From the NCBI GenBank assembly GCA_958369225.1, contig CATXID010000003.1:202430-266429 (forward strand): a DNA stretch of 64,000 nt. Direction: 5' to 3'. Position numbers and translations under genes: made by a program. This DNA comes from an uncultured Collinsella sp. GTDB lineage: Bacteria > Actinomycetota > Coriobacteriia > Coriobacteriales > Coriobacteriaceae. The notes beneath the pieces are model-generated. The model was not told the origin of the DNA. It made no database searches and saw nothing but the letters and a program-made list of their open reading frames with translations. Shown piece after piece: positions 60,948-64,000 of the stretch; position 1 is the first letter of the stretch; every line of letters begins with the position of its first letter.

Positions 60948-62284
60948 TCGACCGCCGCGCCCAGCGCGATAATTCAATTTCAATCTTTCGCATCATCGCC
61001 GTTGTCTGTGCCGTTTGCGTGTTGGCGTACTTTATCTTTGCCCTGGCGACTGGCATTGAGCCGATTGCCACGGTGATCGCCTGTGCGCTGCTGTGCATCT
61101 TCCTGTGCATCTTTATCTATTTGACGCTCAATCCCGATTCGGTACGCTCCCAGTACACCGAGGAGACGCTCTCGGTTGCCTCGGCCATGCTCGAGGACAT
61201 TAAGGGCGGCCTGACGCAGGAATCGGCGCTTTTGGTGTGCCGGCGTATCCTGCCCGAGACACGTGCCATGACCGTTGCCATCACCGATGAGAGCAACGTG
61301 TTGGCCTGCGCGGGCGAGTTCGAGGAAAAGCTGCTGCCCGATTCGCCCATCCACACGCTTGCCACGCGCTACGTCATTGAGCACGGCATCGTGCAGTCGT
61401 TCAACCGCGTGGTGGACGTGGTGGGTTCGGATGGCTCGCACAACCATGTCCCCGCCGGTATCATCGCGCCCATCAAGGTGGGCGACCGCACCGTCGGCAC
61501 GCTCAAGTTCTACTACAAGACCCCGCGTGCCGTCGACCGTACCCAGTATGCGCTCGCCTCGGGTTTTGCCGAGATCCTGTCCACGCAGCTCGCCATCCAC
61601 GAGCTCGAGGTGCAAAAGGAGCTCACGGCCCGTGCCGAGGTTCGTGCCCTGCAAGCGCAGATCAATCCGCACTTTCTGTTCAACACGCTCAACACCATCG
61701 CGTCGTTTACGCGCACCGATCCGCTGCGTGCCCGCGAGCTGCTGCGCGAGTTCTCCTCGTTCTATCGCGCCACGCTCGACAACTCGGGGTCGCTTATCCC
61801 GGTCTCGCGCGAGGTTGCCCAGACCAAGCGCTACCTGACGTTTGAGAAGGCGCGCTTTGGCGAGGACCGCGTACTGGCGACCTTCGATGTCTCCGAGGAT
61901 GTCGAGGACACGTTGGTCCCGGCCTTTGTAATCCAGCCCATCGTCGAGAACGCCGTGCGGCATGGCATGGGCGATGACGATGCCCTGCGGATCGATGTGA
62001 CCGTCCATCAAGACGGCGACGACGCAATCCTGATTGCCGTGGCCGACAACGGCGTGGGCATGGACGAGGGCACCGCCGCCAGGCTGTTTGATGAGCGCTC
62101 CGCCCGTCCCGATGCCAGTTCCCCGCAAGGCGGCGGCGCCGGCGTGGCCATGCACAATATTTCTGAGCGCATCCATCGCTTTTATGGACCGCACTCTTAT
62201 ACGCGCGTCGAATCAGCGCCGGGCAAGGGCACCAAAGTGCTCCTGCATCTTGATTTGTCAGAGAGCATCTTTGACATTCAATAG
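60944..62284 (+). CDS. LytS-type sensor histidine kinase (second copy)
   Basis: 446 residues. Same plan as the kinase at 55030: two membrane helices (about 14-36, 42-62), a GAF-like domain (about 80-235), then phosphoacceptor His in AQINPHFLFNTLNTIASFT and ATPase with VENAVRHGMGDDD, DNGVGMDEG and GAGVAMHNISERIH. The Asp/Glu-rich tail is short. It overlaps the glycosyltransferase gene by 4 nt. Shared segments (STQLA, ELTARAEVRALQAQ) show the two kinases are paralogues. Confidence 0.9.
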   Translation: MIDRRAQRDNSISIFRIIAVVCAVCVLAYFIFALATGIEPIATVIACALLCIFLCIFIYLTLNPDSVRSQYTEETLSVASAMLEDIKGGLTQESALLVCRRILPETRAMTVAITDESNVLACAGEFEEKLLPDSPIHTLATRYVIEHGIVQSFNRVVDVVGSDGSHNHVPAGIIAPIKVGDRTVGTLKFYYKTPRAVDRTQYALASGFAEILSTQLAIHELEVQKELTARAEVRALQAQINPHFLFNTLNTIASFTRTDPLRARELLREFSSFYRATLDNSGSLIPVSREVAQTKRYLTFEKARFGEDRVLATFDVSEDVEDTLVPAFVIQPIVENAVRHGMGDDDALRIDVTVHQDGDDAILIAVADNGVGMDEGTAARLFDERSARPDASSPQGGGAGVAMHNISERIHRFYGPHSYTRVESAPGKGTKVLLHLDLSESIFDIQ

Positions 62285-62294
62285 TAAAATAAAA

Positions 62295-62340
62295 GGCTAT
62301 GGGCTCAACGCCAAGCGGCGGATGCCCAGCCTAGTTTGTT
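62295..62340 (+). promoter_or_regulatory. two-tier hairpin between histidine kinase and LytTR gene
   Basis: GGC..TGGGC (62295-62304) pairs with GCCCA+GCC (62324-62331), with an inner CGCC-AAGC-GGCG (62309-62320), followed by TAGTTTGTTG. It may attenuate or separate the two genes. Confidence 0.5.
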
Positions 62341-62359
62341 GACGAAAGGTTTAATCCCT

Positions 62360-63076
62360 ATGCTGCGTGCGATGATTGTGGATGATGAGGCCCCGGCCCG
62401 TTCGGAACTTCGCTTCTTGCTCGAGCAGACGGGCAAGATCGGCACGATCACTGAGGCGTCGAGCGTCCGCTTCGCCATTGAGATGTTGATGGAAAGCCGC
62501 GTCGATGTCGTATTTCTCGATATCTCGATGCCCGGCGCTTCTGGTCTGCAGCTTGCCGAGGCACTGCATAAGCTTAAGAATCCGCCGGCGATTGTGTTTG
62601 TGACTGCGTATAGCGATCATGCCGTCGAGGCGTTCGACGTAGATGCCGTCGATTACCTAATGAAGCCGGTTGAGGAGGCACGCCTGGATCGCGCGATCGA
62701 GAAGGTCATGCAGCGCGCCAAGCCCGTCACGGACAGCAAAGCCACCATCGAGCGCATTCCGGTGGAAAAGGGCGGCCGTAAGGTCCTCATTCCCGTGGAT
62801 GACATTCGCTTCATCATGGCCAAGGACGATTACTCCTGTATCTATACCGTCGATGATCGTTTTCTATCGACGACTTCGCTGGCGCAGTTCGAGGCCAAGC
62901 TTTGCGACTTTGGCTTCTTTCGCGTTCATCGTCGCTATATCGTCAACTTGGCGTGCGTCACAGATGTCGAGACGGTGCCCTCGGGCGCTATTCAACTGGG
63001 CATTACGGGCGTCGATGAACGCGTGCCGGTCTCGCGCCGTCGCGTTGTGCCGCTCAAGAAGGCCCTGAGCCTCTAG
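62360..63076 (+). CDS. LytTR-family response regulator (second copy)
   Basis: 238 residues. Receiver: MIVDDEAPARSELRFLLEQT, phospho-Asp in VVFLDISMPGASG, Lys in YLMKPVEE. LytTR domain: IPVEKGGRKVLIPVDDIRFI, FRVHRRYIVNLACV and VPVSRRRVVPLKKAL. Close to the regulator at 56454 in length and motif order, so the two are probably duplicates. ATG 62360 is used; GAAAGG lies 10 nt upstream, a longer spacing than in neighbours. Confidence 0.94.
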   Translation: MLRAMIVDDEAPARSELRFLLEQTGKIGTITEASSVRFAIEMLMESRVDVVFLDISMPGASGLQLAEALHKLKNPPAIVFVTAYSDHAVEAFDVDAVDYLMKPVEEARLDRAIEKVMQRAKPVTDSKATIERIPVEKGGRKVLIPVDDIRFIMAKDDYSCIYTVDDRFLSTTSLAQFEAKLCDFGFFRVHRRYIVNLACVTDVETVPSGAIQLGITGVDERVPVSRRRVVPLKKALSL

Positions 63077-63083
63077 CACACTG

Positions 63084-63131
63084 GCCCCGCAGCCCTGTAG
63101 ACCAATTGTCTGCGGAGCCGTGGGGCTTTTT
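63084..63131 (+). terminator. terminator after the second LytTR gene
   Basis: GCCCC (63084-63088) pairs with GGGGC (63122-63126), with further pairing AGAC/GTCT inside, followed by TTTTT (63127-63131). It is an imperfect stem. Confidence 0.6.
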
Positions 63132-63167
63132 GTATATACGTCGAATCGGTTTTGCAGAAGGGATCCC

Positions 63168-63635
63168 ATGAACAGTGCAAGTGCCAAGCGCATCGACATC
63201 ATCTCGGACACCCACGGCTATCTTTCGCCCGCGCTTCTGGACGAGCTCAAGGGCGCAGATCTGATCATCCACGCCGGAGACCTCACCTCAGAGATGGATT
63301 ACGAACATCTATGCACCATCGCCCCCGTGCGAGCGGTCCTAGGAAACAACGACTACTACCGCGACTACGGCCCGGATGTAGACCGTCTGGCCCTCTTCAC
63401 CTACGAAGGCCTCAAATTCGCCGTAGCCCACTACCGTGAAGACCTGCCCGTGGGATCCGTAGACGTAGCCATCAACGGTCACACCCACGTAACCAAAGAA
63501 GCCCAAGTAGGTCGCTGCCTAGTCCTCAACCCCGGCAGCGCCAGCTACCCCAGAGGCACCCGAGGCCCCACCATGGCCAGAATGCTCGTCAAAGACGGCA
63601 AGATCATGAGCACCAAATTTATTGACCTAGAGTAA
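63168..63635 (+). CDS. YfcE/MJ0936-type metallophosphoesterase
   Basis: 155 residues. Calcineurin-like phosphodiesterase with the metal motifs IDIISDTHG (D-x-H), LIIHAGDLTS (GD), VLGNNDYY (GNxD/N), FAVAHYRED and INGHTHVTKEA (GHTH), followed by LNPGSASYPRG. Length is typical. Likely a small cytoplasmic phosphodiesterase; natural substrate unknown. ATG 63168 has AGAAGGGA; the longer frame would start in the terminator. Confidence 0.92.
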   Translation: MNSASAKRIDIISDTHGYLSPALLDELKGADLIIHAGDLTSEMDYEHLCTIAPVRAVLGNNDYYRDYGPDVDRLALFTYEGLKFAVAHYREDLPVGSVDVAINGHTHVTKEAQVGRCLVLNPGSASYPRGTRGPTMARMLVKDGKIMSTKFIDLE

Positions 63636-63642
63636 ACGCAAC

Positions 63643-63681
63643 AAAAACGGGGGATGCACAACGCATCTCCCGTTTTTCTTT
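63643..63681 (+). terminator. terminator of the metallophosphoesterase gene
   Basis: AAAAACGGGGGATGC (63643-63657) pairs with GCATCTCCCGTTTTT (63663-63677), followed by CTTT. One G-T pair. Confidence 0.85.
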
Positions 63682-63793
63682 GAGCCAAAGGCCGAGCTTC
63701 AACAAGAACCATCAGACCAACCCCGCCGAGGAGCACGCGGGCTAGCCGCGCAGCGGCGCACGCCCGCAAAACTGGTTGAATAATGTGACGGCA

Positions 63794-63938
63794 GGGAGGG
63801 TCTCCGGGGCCGGCTGGCGCGGGTTAAGTTTGTCGCGAGTTCCGCACGCAAAGGAAAGCACTTAATGTGCTTTCCGTCTTGCGCAGGACTGTAGAGCAGC
63901 AAACTTAACCCGCGCCAGCCGGCCCCGGAGACCCTCCC
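63794..63938. repeat. 145-nt element with 39-bp perfect inverted arms
   Basis: The arm begins GGGAGGGTCTCCGGGGCCGG (63794) and runs to 63832; its exact complement is 63900-63938. The centre holds a second stem, CGCAA + GGAAAGCAC against GTGCTTTCC + TTGCG, with a TTAAT loop. No coding potential. It could be a MITE, a very strong terminator or an RNA gene. Confidence 0.8.
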
Positions 63939-63948
63939 GGAGGGCCCA

Positions 63949-64000
63949 AAAAATATTTTCAAAAAAGTTGTTGCGCACCGGACAGACTTCTGTGTATACT
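63949..64000 (+). promoter_or_regulatory. strong promoter leaving the window (stable-RNA type)
   Basis: TTGCGC (63971-63976) and TATACT (63995-64000) are 18 nt apart, preceded by A/T tracts (AAAAAATATTTTCAAAAAAG, 63949-63967) like an UP element. This layout fits a ribosomal or transfer RNA operon just beyond the edge; that part is inference. Confidence 0.55.

Overview
The window looks like a chromosomal segment of a high-GC, anaerobic member of the Coriobacteriia, most likely Collinsella or a close relative. The evidence is a pyruvate:ferredoxin oxidoreductase, a hydrogenase maturation gene, several sugar PTS systems, an actinobacterial-type FHA/PP2C/SEDS/PBP/PknB cluster, and strong AGGAGG ribosome binding sites throughout. 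The species call is inference from gene content and style, not from a marker gene. Layout: 1-1000 holds the end of an Fe-S flavoprotein and hypA, with a nested stem-loop leader between them. 1300-4582 is a mannose-family PTS operon (fused IIAB, IIC, IID) followed by a DUF956 gene. A tRNA-Arg(CCT) at 4700-4775 is the target of a 9.7-kb integrative mobilizable element (4731-14458). The element is bounded by a perfect 46-bp repeat and carries an Xre repressor, a membrane-anchored repeat protein, a relaxase, a VirD4-type coupling protein, MobC, a DnaB-like helicase, an excisionase-like HTH protein and a tyrosine integrase. It has no type IV secretion genes, so it is probably mobilised in trans. 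14754-14879 is a 41-residue hydrophobic, Lys/Arg-tailed peptide gene whose leader can hide its ribosome binding site. 15128-25269 (minus strand) is a cell-wall signalling operon: membrane Ser/Thr kinase, two FHA proteins, PP2C phosphatase, a single-chain FtsW/RodA-PBP fusion and PASTA kinase PknB. 25411-30486 holds a YcxB-like protein, dnaX, an inverted small membrane protein gene, ybaB and recR. 30730-34418 is a second, translationally coupled signalling module: an exported protein, an atypical kinase and an FHA protein. 34870-38409 is the PFOR gene, whose long terminator hairpin has been split in its loop by an IS3-family element (38482-39928). 40230-41591 is an AT-rich, probably acquired AAA/DUF4143 ATPase preceded by three 17-bp iterons. 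41833-44341 holds a DUF3830 pair and arcC. 44715-50207 is a beta-glucoside cluster (PRD regulator, lactose/cellobiose-type IIA, IIB and IIC, GH1 phospho-beta-glucosidase) bracketed by degenerate direct repeats. 50656-63635 holds a C39-like peptidase, an APC permease with an amidohydrolase, two paralogous LytS/LytTR two-component systems, a zinc-dependent phospholipase-like protein, an MFS transporter, a glycosyltransferase and a phosphodiesterase. The right end has a 145-nt element with 39-bp perfect inverted arms and a strong promoter pointing out of the window. The genes fit a fermentative gut lifestyle: PTS uptake of mannose-type and beta-glucoside sugars, pyruvate oxidation by PFOR, hydrogen metabolism and carbamoyl-phosphate energy generation, with cell-wall growth under Ser/Thr kinase control. 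Repeated GTCRTTGGGGACGTTCTTAAA-type palindromes sit in many intergenic gaps and look like REP elements.
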